From Pseudomonas sp. 10S4 (GTDB lineage: Bacteria > Pseudomonadota > Gammaproteobacteria > Pseudomonadales > Pseudomonadaceae), in assembly GCF_034344865.1 (NCBI RefSeq), contig NZ_CP133774.1:806001-870000 (forward strand): a stretch of DNA of 64,000 nucleotides, given 5' to 3'. The translations under genes and the position numbers were made by a program. The notes under the pieces were generated by a model, which had not been told where the DNA came from, did not search any database, and saw nothing but the letters and a program-made list of their open reading frames with translations. Below are positions 36,890-45,859 of the stretch, piece by piece (position 1 is the stretch's first letter; each line of letters opens with the position of its first letter).

Positions 36890-38185
36890 ATGCTGGAAAG
36901 GCTGTTTCAACTCAAGGCACACAACACCAACGTGCGCACCGAGATTCTTGCGGGCGTCACGACCTTCCTGGCCATGGCCTACATTCTGTTCGTCAACCCG
37001 AGCATCCTCGGCGAGACTGGCATGGACAAAGGCGCGGTGTTTGTCGCCACCTGCCTGGCCGCTGCCATCGGCTCGACGGTGATGGGCCTGATCGCCAACT
37101 ACCCGATCGCGCTCGCGCCGGGCATGGGCCTGAACGCGTTCTTCACTTACACCGTGGTCCTGCACATGGGCCATACCTGGCAAGTGGCGCTGGGGGCGGT
37201 GTTTATCTCGGCGGTGCTGTTCTTCCTGCTGTCGATCTTCCGCATCCGTGAATGGATCATCAACAGCATCCCGTTGCCCCTGCGCTCGGCGATTGCCGCC
37301 GGTATCGGTCTGTTCCTGGCACTGATCGCCCTGCACAACGCCGGCATCGTGGTCAGCAACCCGGCAACCATGGTCGGCCTAGGTGACTTGAAACAACCGG
37401 CACCGATCCTCGCGACCCTGGGTTTTGCCCTGATCGTTGCCCTCGAAGCTCTGAAGGTTCGCGGCGCGGTACTGATCGGCATCCTGGTCGTGACCGTCGC
37501 CTCCATCGCACTGGGCGTCACCCCGTTCGGCGGCGTGATGTCGATGCCACCTTCGCTGGCCCCGACGTTCCTGCAACTGGACATCAAGGGCGCACTGGAC
37601 ATCGGCCTGGTCAGCGTGATTTTTGCCTTCCTGTTCGTCGACCTGTTCGACAACTCTGGCACGCTGATCGGCGTTGCCAAACGCGCCGGCCTGATGGGCA
37701 AGGACGGCCACATGCCGAAGATGGGTCGCGCACTGATCGCTGACAGCACCGCAGCCATGGCCGGTTCGCTGCTGGGCACTTCGACCACCACCAGCTACAT
37801 CGAATCCGCAGCCGGCGTCAGTGCCGGTGGCCGCACCGGCCTGACCGCCGTCGTGGTCGCAATCCTGTTCCTGCTGGCGCTGTTCTTCTCGCCATTGGCC
37901 GCCAGCATTCCGGCGTTTGCCACCGCTCCGGCACTGCTGTTCGTCGCCGTACTGATGACATCCGGTCTGGCCGAAATAGACTGGGACGACATCACCGTCG
38001 CCGCACCGGTCGTGGTCACCGCCCTGGCGATGCCGTTCACCTATTCCATCGCCAACGGCATCGCCTTCGGTTTCATTTCCTGGACCGTGATCAAGTTGCT
38101 GTCGGGGCGCGCTCGTGAGCTGAACCCGGCGCTGGTGATTCTGTCGATTCTGTTTGTGATCAAGTTGGGTTGGTTCAACGCATGA
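36890..38185 (+). CDS. NCS2-family purine permease (GhxP/AdeQ-like)
   Basis: A 431-residue transporter, about 12-14 helices, of the AzgA-like NCS2 branch: [28 protein letters not shown] and [22 protein letters not shown] are typical. It imports hypoxanthine, guanine or adenine with protons. Start [12 protein letters not shown]; its stop overlaps the trmA start by ATGA, so the two are translationally coupled. Confidence 0.9.
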   Translation: MLERLFQLKAHNTNVRTEILAGVTTFLAMAYILFVNPSILGETGMDKGAVFVATCLAAAIGSTVMGLIANYPIALAPGMGLNAFFTYTVVLHMGHTWQVALGAVFISAVLFFLLSIFRIREWIINSIPLPLRSAIAAGIGLFLALIALHNAGIVVSNPATMVGLGDLKQPAPILATLGFALIVALEALKVRGAVLIGILVVTVASIALGVTPFGGVMSMPPSLAPTFLQLDIKGALDIGLVSVIFAFLFVDLFDNSGTLIGVAKRAGLMGKDGHMPKMGRALIADSTAAMAGSLLGTSTTTSYIESAAGVSAGGRTGLTAVVVAILFLLALFFSPLAASIPAFATAPALLFVAVLMTSGLAEIDWDDITVAAPVVVTALAMPFTYSIANGIAFGFISWTVIKLLSGRARELNPALVILSILFVIKLGWFNA

Positions 38186-39262
38186 CTTTTGATTCCCAGG
38201 CCTACGCCGCTCAGCTCGAAGAAAAGGTCACGCGTTTGCGTGACCTGCTGGCCCCGTTTGGCGCGCCAGAACCTGCAGTATTCGACTCGCCACTGAAGAA
38301 CTTCCGCCTGCGCGCGGAGTTTCGCCTGTGGCGCGAAGGCGGCGAGCGTCACTACGCGATGTTTTCCCAGGAAGACAAGCGCACGCCGATCCTGATCGAC
38401 AGAGTTCCCGATTGCCAGCCTGCGCATCAATGAATTGATGCCGCAACTCAAAGCCGCGTGGAAAGCCAGCGCGGCTCTGAGCCACAAGCTGTTCCAGGTG
38501 GAGTTCCTGACCACCCTGGCCGGTGATGCGATGATCACGCTGTGTTACCACCGCCCGCTGGACGAGCACTGGCACACCGCCGCGTCGAAGCTGGCGGCGG
38601 ACTTGAACGTCAGCATCATCGGTCGCTCCAAGGGCAAGCGCGAAGTCATCGGCCAGGATTACGTGGTCGAGCAGATGGAAGTCGGCGGTCACACCTTCAG
38701 TTACCGTCAGCCGGAAGGCGCGTTCACCCAGCCTAACGGCACCGTGAACCAGAAGATGCTCAACTGGGCTTATGACGCTCTCGGCGATCGCACTGACGAT
38801 TTGCTGGAGTTGTATTGCGGTAACGGCAACTTCACCCTGCCGCTCGCCACTCGCGTGCGTAAAGTGCTGGCCACCGAAATCAGCAAAGCCTCGGTCAATG
38901 CTGCGTTGAGCAACCTCAGCGAAAACGCTGTGGATAACGTCACTTTGGTGCGCTTGTCCGCCGAAGAGCTGACCGAAGCCTTGAACGAAGTGCGGCCGTT
39001 CCGACGCCTGCACGGCATCGACCTCAAGAGCTACGAATTCGGCAGCGTGTTTGTCGACCCGCCGCGCGCCGGCATGGACCCGGACACCTGCGAACTGACC
39101 CGACGCTTCGACAACATCCTCTACATCTCCTGCAACCCGGAAACCCTGGCGGCCAACATCGCCCAGTTGCACGACACACACCGCATTACCCAATGCGCGA
39201 TGTTCGACCAGTTTCCGTGGACGCATCACATGGAATCCGGGGTGTTGTTGACCCGCCGTTGA
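38182..39262 (+). pseudogene. trmA: tRNA (uracil-54-C5)-methyltransferase TrmA, one extra base
   Basis: A 359-residue product if one extra base within 38401-38404 (after ILIDR, before [10 protein letters not shown]) is removed. The SAM region [25 protein letters not shown] and the catalytic Cys of [11 protein letters not shown] are intact in the second frame. TrmA makes m5U54 in tRNA. The gene is conserved and non-decayed around a single +1 event, which points to a sequence error. Confidence 0.88.
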
Positions 39263-39285
39263 TAGCAGGTGCCAGATACAAATCA

Positions 39286-39308
39286 GCCGTCTTGATGACG
39301 GCTTTTTT
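39286..39308 (+). terminator. trmA terminator
   Basis: GCCGTC-TTGAT-GACGGC then T6. Confidence 0.88.
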
Positions 39309-39319
39309 GTGGGTGCTGC

Positions 39320-39766
39320 TTATTGGACAACTTCGACCTTGCGCGGGCGGCCACCCTTTTTGCCGTTGGCCCGGGCGGCCTCGGCCTTGGCGGCGCTGCT
39401 CTGGCGACCATTGCGCGAGGAAATGACCGAGGCCGCCATGTTCATCAGGGGCTTGCTGGCTGAAATCATCCCGGCGATGGAGACGTGCAGGTCCTTTTCC
39501 TCATGGCAGAGTGCAGTGCCAGAAAAACCAACGGTCAGACTGGCAAAATCCTCGGGCTCAAAACCATCGAACTCCGGAAAGAGCTTCACAGGTAACAACA
39601 CGCCAGTGCCATCCTCGAAGCTGACCGTCAGGCACGCATCCTGAAACGTTACCGCCGTCGCCTGCAAACCACTTTTGTGGCGAAGTCGCCCCCGCACAAT
39701 AGCCTCGTCCAGTACTGCTTCAGTCACGGGCCGATCCACCAGCATCTTTGGCTGAATCGTTTTCAT
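39320..39766 (-). CDS. DUF2442-like partner protein
   Basis: 148 residues from MKTIQPKMLVDRP. The middle (GLQATAVTFQDACLTVSFEDGTGVLLPVKLFPEF) fits the small beta DUF2442 domain. The tail adds AASVISSRNGRQSS then a basic KKGGRPRK, an AT-hook-like element that could bind DNA. Its ATG overlaps the stop of the upstream DUF4160-like gene by 4 bp. DUF4160/DUF2442 pairs are often found together and have been suggested to be toxin-antitoxin-like; that role is unproven. Confidence 0.7.
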   Translation of the reverse strand: MKTIQPKMLVDRPVTEAVLDEAIVRGRLRHKSGLQATAVTFQDACLTVSFEDGTGVLLPVKLFPEFDGFEPEDFASLTVGFSGTALCHEEKDLHVSIAGMISASKPLMNMAASVISSRNGRQSSAAKAEAARANGKKGGRPRKVEVVQ

Positions 39767-40191
39767 AATTCGATCTCCACGCCCTCCGGAGCTCCCACCA
39801 GCGCCAGCAGGGTCTTGTTCTTCTCGGGCTCGTAACAGGCCGAGCCAATCATGTAGGTCGTGCTGGTGATCCTTTTCATCACCACGATTTCGTTGGTCTG
39901 CCAGTCCCACAATTGATTGTCGAGGCAGGCCGTTTGCAACTTGTCCCACCAGATACCGCGTGCACGACGCAAGTGAGCGGGTTGTCTGAGCGCATGACGC
40001 AATCCCTCCAGCACCGCCTCGGGCGGCCGTTGCAATTGAGGTACCACATCCCAAAGCTCGACACTGTTGTGCCAGAAGCTGAATTTGAAGCGTGCACTCC
40101 AGGTGCCGGCGTCCACATGCGCATGCGGTGGACAGTGCTCATCGCGCAACATGATTACCGCTGACAACCCGTTGTAGTTGAATAATTTCAT
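39763..40191 (-). CDS. DUF4160-like protein
   Basis: 142 residues. The N-terminal MKLFNYNGLSAVIMLRDEHCPPHAHVDAG has the DUF4160 pattern (short strand, H-x-P-P-H-x-H). The rest (LWDVVPQLQRPPEAVLEGLRHALRQ..., TSTTYMIGSACYEPEKNK) is longer than the minimal domain. First gene of a two-gene operon with the DUF2442-like gene. Two small dyads sit directly upstream of its start. Confidence 0.68.
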   Translation of the reverse strand: MKLFNYNGLSAVIMLRDEHCPPHAHVDAGTWSARFKFSFWHNSVELWDVVPQLQRPPEAVLEGLRHALRQPAHLRRARGIWWDKLQTACLDNQLWDWQTNEIVVMKRITSTTYMIGSACYEPEKNKTLLALVGAPEGVEIEL

Positions 40192-40193
40192 GC

Positions 40194-40228
40194 TAACCCA
40201 TCCGTTAGGTTAATGAGTCGAATGACTC
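40194..40228. promoter_or_regulatory. Tandem dyads upstream of the DUF4160 gene
   Basis: TAACC-n9-GGTTA (40194-40212) then GAGTCGAATGACTC (40215-40228), within 3-37 bp of the start codon. This suits autoregulation. Confidence 0.5.
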
Positions 40229-40431
40229 GACATTCCCTATGAATTCGACAATTGGTGCTGACTCCCCAAATCAATCACCTGAGCTTGAGACTAGCTTTCG
40301 AGACCGCGACCGCCCTGCCCCTTACGCCGGAAAATAGTAAGCAATCCTTTCGTGATAACGGTTGTATTGATGCGCTGGCATTTGATAAATACAGAGCCAG
40401 ACTCTTCATTTGATCCCCGGCGTAATCAATC

Positions 40432-41343
40432 ATGCAGCGGTATTTCGACGATCTTCAGTTGGGCAGCATCGAACTGTTTTGCCTCGCGGCCGAAGCCGGC
40501 AGCTTTACCGCCGCCGCGTTGGTGGCCGGGGTGACGCCGGCGGCCGTGAGCCGTTCGGTGTCGCGGATGGAGGAACGCCTGGGCGTGCGGTTGTTCGCCC
40601 GAACCACTCGCAGCGTCAAGTTGACCGACAGTGGTCGGCGTTATTACGAGGAATGCCGTCAGGCGCTGGCGCAATTGGTTGAAGCTCAACGCGAGGTCAT
40701 GGGCCAGCAGCAGGAACCGTCCGGCACCTTGCGTATCAGTATTCCTACGACTTATGGCCATCACCGGATCTTGCCGTTGCTACCGGCGTTTCGTGCGCGC
40801 TTTCCGGCGGTGAAGGTCGAGGCGCATATCAGCAATCGCAACATCGATTTCGTCGGCGAAGGCTATGACATGGCGATCCGCGTGCGGGCGATTCCGGATT
40901 CCGGTTTGATTGCCAGGCACCTGGAAGACGCGGCGCTGGTGATGATCGCCAGTCCCGGTTACCTGAAGCGCGCGGGCGTGCCACAAACGCTGGGTGATCT
41001 CCAACAGCACGAATGCATTCAATACGAATTGCCCAGCAGTGGCCGACGGATTGCCTGGTTGTTCAACGACAATGGCGTGCCGCAGGAGATTCTCGCCGAG
41101 GGAAGCCTCAGTTGTTCTGACGATGTGTTGGGGGGCGTGACCCTGGCGAAGCACGGTGCGGGGTTGTTTCAGACCTATCGCTTTATTGTCGAAAACGAGT
41201 TGGCCGACGGCTCGCTAGTGGAAGTGCTCAAGCCTTATAGCGGACGTTCGCGGCCCTTCACCCTGCTCTATCCGCAGAGCCGGCATGTGCCGTTGCGGTT
41301 GAGGGCTTTCATCGATTTTCTGGTTGAGCATTTGCCGCGTTAA
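40432..41343 (+). CDS. LysR-family transcriptional regulator
   Basis: 303 residues. N-terminal winged HTH (GSIELFCLAAEAGSFTAAALVAGVTPAAVSRSVSRMEERLGV) and a periplasmic-binding-like effector domain (SGTLRISIPTTYGHHRILPLLP ... DGSLVEVLKPYSGRSRPFTLLYP). This is the CrgA/AaeR-like LysR branch. The neighbours run the other way on the left, and aroQ starts on the right; no clear target. Start MQRYFDDLQLGSIELF. Confidence 0.9.
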   Translation: MQRYFDDLQLGSIELFCLAAEAGSFTAAALVAGVTPAAVSRSVSRMEERLGVRLFARTTRSVKLTDSGRRYYEECRQALAQLVEAQREVMGQQQEPSGTLRISIPTTYGHHRILPLLPAFRARFPAVKVEAHISNRNIDFVGEGYDMAIRVRAIPDSGLIARHLEDAALVMIASPGYLKRAGVPQTLGDLQQHECIQYELPSSGRRIAWLFNDNGVPQEILAEGSLSCSDDVLGGVTLAKHGAGLFQTYRFIVENELADGSLVEVLKPYSGRSRPFTLLYPQSRHVPLRLRAFIDFLVEHLPR

Positions 41344-41387
41344 AAGATCGCACCTGTAGGAGCTGCCGAAGGCTTCGATCTTTTTCT
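41344..41387. repeat. Half copy of GATCGCAGCCTTCGGCAG repeat
   Basis: CTGTAGGAGCTGCCGAAGGC followed by TTCGATCTTTTT, directly after the LysR gene. The T-run may help termination. Confidence 0.6.
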
Positions 41388-41433
41388 TATGTCCGATCAC
41401 CGCCCACAAAAGCCCGTCACACGACCTCTTCAT

Positions 41434-41460
41434 TTGACCAAAGTAACCGACTAGTACAAT
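41434..41460 (+). promoter_or_regulatory. aroQ promoter with TetR-type operator
   Basis: Candidate -35 TTGACC (41434) and -10 TACAAT (41455) are 15 bp apart. Between and over them lies GTAACCGACTAGTACA (41443-41458), 13 of 16 identical to the element between quiC and the MFS gene. Confidence 0.55.
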
Positions 41461-41518
41461 TTATCTCCACAGGCTGAAACTGACAGCCATGCCAAAAATA
41501 ATAAGTGGAGAGTCACCC

Positions 41519-41959
41519 ATGCCCCCTATCGTTCTGGTGCTCAACGGCCCGAACCTGAACCTGCTTGGCACCCGTGAACCGGCGATCTATGGCCACGAAA
41601 CCCTGGCCGACATTTCCGCGTTGTGCGGTCGTGCGGCCGAGGAGTTCGGCCTGGCGGTGGAGTTTCGCCAGACCAACCACGAAGGCGAATTGCTCGACTG
41701 GATTCACGCTGCCCGCGGCCGCTGCGCCGGGATTATCATCAACCCGGCGGCATGGACGCACACCTCGGTGGCGATTCGCGACGCCTTGGTGGCCAGCGAA
41801 CTACCGGTGATCGAAGTTCACCTGTCCAACGTCCACGCCCGCGAACCGTTCCGTCACCACTCCTTTGTCTCGGCCATCGCCACGGCTGTTATGGCAGGTT
41901 TCGGCAGCCACGGTTATCGCTTGGCGCTGGAGCATTTCAGCCAACGTTTGAAGGGATAA
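41519..41959 (+). CDS. aroQ: 3-dehydroquinate dehydratase, type II
   Basis: 146 residues. [20 protein letters not shown] carries the catalytic Tyr region; [29 protein letters not shown] and [17 protein letters not shown] are all family signatures. It interconverts 3-dehydroquinate and 3-dehydroshikimate. Here it heads the quinate/shikimate catabolic cluster and matches the position of aroQ2 in P. aeruginosa. Start 41519, with GGAGAG before it. Confidence 0.94.
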   Translation: MPPIVLVLNGPNLNLLGTREPAIYGHETLADISALCGRAAEEFGLAVEFRQTNHEGELLDWIHAARGRCAGIIINPAAWTHTSVAIRDALVASELPVIEVHLSNVHAREPFRHHSFVSAIATAVMAGFGSHGYRLALEHFSQRLKG

Positions 41960-41964
41960 GCGCC

Positions 41965-42818
41965 ATGACACAGAACACCGTGGTACTCGCCGGTCTGATC
42001 GGCGCTGGCATCCAGGCCTCTCGCACGCCGGCGCTGCACGAACATGAAGGCGATGCCCAAGGACTGCGTTACCTCTATCGCTTGATCGACCTTGACCAAC
42101 TGAAGCTTGATTTCAACGCCCTGCCCGACCTGCTGATGGCCGCCGAGCGTATGAACTTTACCGGGCTGAACATCACCTTTCCGTGCAAGCAGGCCATCAT
42201 TCCGTTACTCGACGAATTGTCTGCGGAAGCCCGAGGCATTGGCGCGGTCAACACGGTGGTGCTCAAGGACGGCAAACGCATCGGCCACAACACCGATTGC
42301 CTGGGATTTGCCGAAGGTTTTCGCCGGGGTTGAAGGACGTCGCCCGTGAACGTGTCGTCCAAATGGGCGCCGGTGGCGCGGGCGCGGCGGTGGCTCACGC
42401 GCTACTGAGCGAAGGCGTCCGGCAATTGAGCATTTTCGACGTGGATGACAGCCGGGCGCAGGCGCTGGCGAACAACCTCAATCAGCATTTCGGTGCAAGG
42501 CGGGCGGTGGCAGGGCACGATCTGGCGAGCACCCTGGCCGTGGCCGACGGCCTGGTGAATACCACGCCCATGGGCATGAAAAAACTGCCAGGCACGCCAG
42601 TGCCGGTGGAGCTGTTGAGAGCTGAAATGTGGGTGGCGGAGATCGTTTACTTCCCGCTGGAAACCGAACTGCTGCGCAGCGCCCGCGCCTTGGGTTGCCG
42701 GACGCTGGATGGCGGCAACATGGCGGTGTTTCAGGCGGTGAAGGCGTTTGAATTGTTCAGTGGTGTGGTGCCGGATGCGCAGCGGATGCTGGCGCACTTT
42801 CAAAGCATGAATGGGTGA
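41965..42818 (+). pseudogene. Shikimate/quinate dehydrogenase, one missing base
   Basis: A 284-residue AroE-family enzyme if one base is restored in the G4 run at 42326-42329. The N-terminal substrate domain shows NITFPCKQAIIPLLDELS with the catalytic Lys, and GHNTDCLGFAEGF with Asp. The Rossmann domain VVQMGAGGAGAAVAHALL follows in the second frame. Five nt after aroQ, so co-transcribed; a catabolic role oxidising shikimate or quinate is inferred from the cluster. Confidence 0.87.
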
Positions 42819-42827
42819 TAGATCGGA

Positions 42828-42872
42828 AGGGGCTGCTTCGCAGCCCAGCGGGAGCAAGCTCCCTCGCCACAG
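42828..42872. repeat. Single REP, TGTGGCGAGGG class
   Basis: GGGCTGCTTCGCAGCCC hairpin followed by GCAAGCTCCCTCGCCACAGG, a half copy of the 14218 and 33406 elements. It separates the convergent dehydrogenase and tetR genes and may terminate transcription. Confidence 0.7.
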
Positions 42873-42873
42873 G

Positions 42874-43551
42874 TCAGGCCTGCAGGTATCGCAAAACCGA
42901 CTCGCAAATCATCTCCCGATGACGCTGTTTGACGCTTTCATCCGGCAGATCAATCTGAAAAATCTCACCAAACGTATGGCGGTTCGACACGCGATAGAAG
43001 CAGAACGAGCTGATCAACAAATGCACGTCGAGCGCATTGACGCCGGAACGAAAAACACCCGCTTCAGCCCCGCGAAGCAAAATCTCGCCCAGTGAATCAA
43101 GAATGGTGTTGTTCATCGCCTTGATCGCATCGGAGCGCTTCACGTATTCGGCGTTGTGAATGTTTTCAATGCTGACGATCCGCACGAAATCGACGTTGCG
43201 ATCATGGTGATCAAAGGTGAACTCCACCAGTCGGCGAATCGCCTCCACCGGCGCCAGTTCGGCCAGGTGCAGACGGTTTTCCGTGCTGCGGATATCCCCG
43301 TAAAGCTTTTCCAGCACCTCGATATAGAGCTGTTCCTTACTGCCGAAGTAGTAATAGATCATGCGCTTGGAGGTGTGGATACGCTCGGCGATTGCATCGA
43401 CGCGAGCGCCGGAAAGTCCTTGCTGGACGAACTCGACAATCGCTTCTTGAAGGATGTTTTCGCGGGTCTTTTCCGGGTTGTTCTTGCGACTCTTGCGAGG
43501 CTCGACAAGCGGTTCGTCGGTGGCAACGGGGAGTTCTGAAGTTATTGTCAT
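42874..43551 (-). CDS. TetR-family regulator of the quinate/shikimate cluster
   Basis: 225 residues. After a basic stretch (PRKSRKNNPEKTRENI) comes the TetR HTH (GARVDAIAERIHTSKRMIYYYFGSKEQLY) and an all-helical ligand domain with TFGEIFQIDL near the end, similar to the TetR C-terminal domains of aromatic-catabolism repressors. It sits inside the cluster next to quiC. The repeated 16-bp element before aroQ and between quiC and the MFS gene is the likely target. Start MTITSELPVATDEP at 43551. Confidence 0.88.
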   Translation of the reverse strand: MTITSELPVATDEPLVEPRKSRKNNPEKTRENILQEAIVEFVQQGLSGARVDAIAERIHTSKRMIYYYFGSKEQLYIEVLEKLYGDIRSTENRLHLAELAPVEAIRRLVEFTFDHHDRNVDFVRIVSIENIHNAEYVKRSDAIKAMNNTILDSLGEILLRGAEAGVFRSGVNALDVHLLISSFCFYRVSNRHTFGEIFQIDLPDESVKQRHREMICESVLRYLQA

Positions 43552-43653
43552 TGCGGGCTCACGGCCATTACTGCACAAGCTGGCGATTATGGGCCGCGCC
43601 GCACAGTGAAGGAAGCCGCACGGCTGCGGTTTAACGCCATGTTTACGATTTTC

Positions 43654-45555
43654 CTACAACTTTGCCTGACGTACGGCACCACTTCGGGATTTTGCCATCG
43701 CAGCCAGACGCACCGCGACGTTGGCTGCACCGTAACCGGCGTAGCCATTTTTGCGCTGAATGATCTCGAAGAAGAACCGCCCTTCGAATGGCTCGGTGTA
43801 CACATGGAACAACTCGCCACCTTGGGCATCACGGTCGTAGAGCACGTTGAAGTAGGCCAGTTCGCTGAGGAACTCGTCGTCAAAATCGAACCGCGCGGCG
43901 AGGTCGTCGTAGTAGTTGAGCGGGATATCCAGCAGCGGCACGCCCGCCTCTTTCGCGCGGCTGACTTCGGCAAAGATGTCGTCGCAATCGAAGGCAATGT
44001 GATGCACCCCGGAACCGCGATAACTCGACAGTGCGTGTGAGATCGCGGTGTTGCGGTTCTCGGAAATGTTCAGCGGCAAGCGGATCGAACTGTCACGGCT
44101 ACGCAGCGCCCGGCTCTTCACCAAGCCGTACGGATCGGGCAGCACCACTTCGTCGTCTGCCTCAAAATCCAGCAGGCTTTTATAGAACAGCACCCAACTG
44201 TCGAGGCTGTCCGCCGGCAACGCCATCGCCATGTGATCGATGCGCTTGAGGCCGCCGCTGGCCGTCGCCACTGGTTGCAGATTGAAATCGGTGCCGTAGA
44301 CATCGGCCTCCTCGTCCACCAGATAAATCAGGCTACCGTCCGGTGCGCGCACCGCCGCCAGCTCAAGTTCGTTGGGGCCGACCAGCCCACGATAAGGCTG
44401 GCCTTTATAGGCCACAGCACGCGCCAGGGCGCTGGCACTGTCCTTGACTCGTACCGCCGTTGCGCACAACGACGGGCCGTGGGCTTCGAAGAAACTGTGA
44501 GCAAATGAGTACGGTTCGGAGTTCAGAATCAGGTTGATATCGCCCTGGCGCATCAGGCTGACGCTCTTGGAGCGATGTTGCCCGGCCTTGACGAAACCCA
44601 GCCGCTCCAGCCAGTGCGAAAGCTTGGCGCCGAGGCTTTCATCTACCGCAAACTCAAGAAACTCGATGCCGTTGTACTCGCTGGCCTTGGGGGTCTCGAA
44701 CAGGATATCGACGTTGGCCACAGGCTTGGCTTCCTGGGCCAGACGCTGGCGGGTTTTCTCTTCCAGGTACAGCAACGAGCGCAAACCGTCGGCGGCGTTA
44801 GCCCGTGGCGGCGCGGCGCGAAAGCCGTCGTTGAAGATCTCCAGCGACAGCGGCCCGGTGTAGCCACTCTTGATAATCGGTGCGAGGAAACCTGCCAGAT
44901 CAAATTCGCCCTGGCCGGGGAAACAGCGGAAATGCCGACTCCACTCCAACACATCCATGGCCAGGATCGGCGCGTCGGCCATTTGCACGAAGAAAATCTT
45001 GTCGCCCGGAATCTCGGCGATGGCGCTCGGATCGCCCTTGAGCGAGAGCGTGTGAAAGCTGTCCAGCAACACACCGAGGCTCGGGTGATCAGCTTGGCGA
45101 ACGATGTTCCACACCTGTTGATAAGTATTAACGTGACGGCCCCAAGCCAGGGCTTCGTAACCGATTCGCAAGCCACGAGCACCGGCCCGCTCGGCCAGCA
45201 AACGCAAGTCATCCACCAGGATGTGTTCATCGCCGAGGGAGTCAGCCGAAGCGTTGCTGCAGACCAGCACCAGATCGGTGCCGAGTTCCTGCATCAGGTC
45301 GAACTTGCGTTCTGCCCGTTCCAGATTGCGCGGCAAACGATCGCGGCGGCAACCTTCGAAATCCCGGAAGGGTTGAAACAGCGTAATGACGATCCCGAGA
45401 TCGGCGCACATCTGTTTAATTTCACGGGGACTGCCGTCGTAGTAGAGAAGGTCATTCTCGAAAATCTCCACCCCGTCAAACCCGGCGGCGGCGATGGCTT
45501 CAAGTTTTTCCGGCAGGGTACCGCTCAAGGAAACAGTGGCAATGGAACGCTGCAT
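43654..45555 (-). CDS. quiC: Two-domain 3-dehydroshikimate dehydratase
   Basis: 633 residues. The N-terminal TIM barrel (1-280) has the QuiC metal ligands E134 (GYEAL), D165 (LLDSFH), Q191 (FVQMAD) and E239 (SLEIF). The C-terminal half (about 290-630) is a 4-hydroxyphenylpyruvate dioxygenase-like VOC domain with its own His, His, Glu set (IDHMAMAL, GVHHIAFD, FFFEIIQRKNG). The first domain dehydrates 3-dehydroshikimate to protocatechuate; the second domain's substrate is unknown. Start MQRSIATVSLSG. Confidence 0.93.
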   Translation of the reverse strand: MQRSIATVSLSGTLPEKLEAIAAAGFDGVEIFENDLLYYDGSPREIKQMCADLGIVITLFQPFRDFEGCRRDRLPRNLERAERKFDLMQELGTDLVLVCSNASADSLGDEHILVDDLRLLAERAGARGLRIGYEALAWGRHVNTYQQVWNIVRQADHPSLGVLLDSFHTLSLKGDPSAIAEIPGDKIFFVQMADAPILAMDVLEWSRHFRCFPGQGEFDLAGFLAPIIKSGYTGPLSLEIFNDGFRAAPPRANAADGLRSLLYLEEKTRQRLAQEAKPVANVDILFETPKASEYNGIEFLEFAVDESLGAKLSHWLERLGFVKAGQHRSKSVSLMRQGDINLILNSEPYSFAHSFFEAHGPSLCATAVRVKDSASALARAVAYKGQPYRGLVGPNELELAAVRAPDGSLIYLVDEEADVYGTDFNLQPVATASGGLKRIDHMAMALPADSLDSWVLFYKSLLDFEADDEVVLPDPYGLVKSRALRSRDSSIRLPLNISENRNTAISHALSSYRGSGVHHIAFDCDDIFAEVSRAKEAGVPLLDIPLNYYDDLAARFDFDDEFLSELAYFNVLYDRDAQGGELFHVYTEPFEGRFFFEIIQRKNGYAGYGAANVAVRLAAMAKSRSGAVRQAKL

Positions 45556-45859
45556 ATATCGACTCCCGGTGGGTGGAGATCATCTTGTTAGAGGCATTGC
45601 ACGCGTTGCTATCTGTAGAAGCTCCTACAGGGATCGCGTTTTTCTTGGGGTAAATTATTGGCTGCAGTATCCCGCACAGCAATTTAAAGTGTACTACCCG
45701 GTTAGTTTTGCGGGCGATTATCGAACACAATGGCCCTTGGCGAATTGACGACTTTTCGTCCACTGCCCAACATCTGCTGCACATTGAGACCGGTCACAAA
45801 CCATCGGTCTCGGTTACCAAAGACCTAGAACACCACATAAAAATAATCGGGTGGCCTAC
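45556..45859. other. Divergent control region of quiC and MFS gene
   Basis: A 300-bp gap with the TetR-type element at 45690-45705 and a small TGTAG/CTACA half-repeat near 45614-45635. No gene was seen. Confidence 0.5.
45690..45705 (-). promoter_or_regulatory. TetR-type operator shared with aroQ
   Basis: On minus: CTAACCGGGTAGTACA, matching 41443-41458 at 13 of 16 positions, with TTTA further downstream in both. The core ACTAmCCGGkTAGT is nearly symmetrical. Confidence 0.6.

Noticed and set aside
44575..45591. 338-codon open frame opposite quiC
   Set aside because: Shadow; quiC shows all its catalytic residues.
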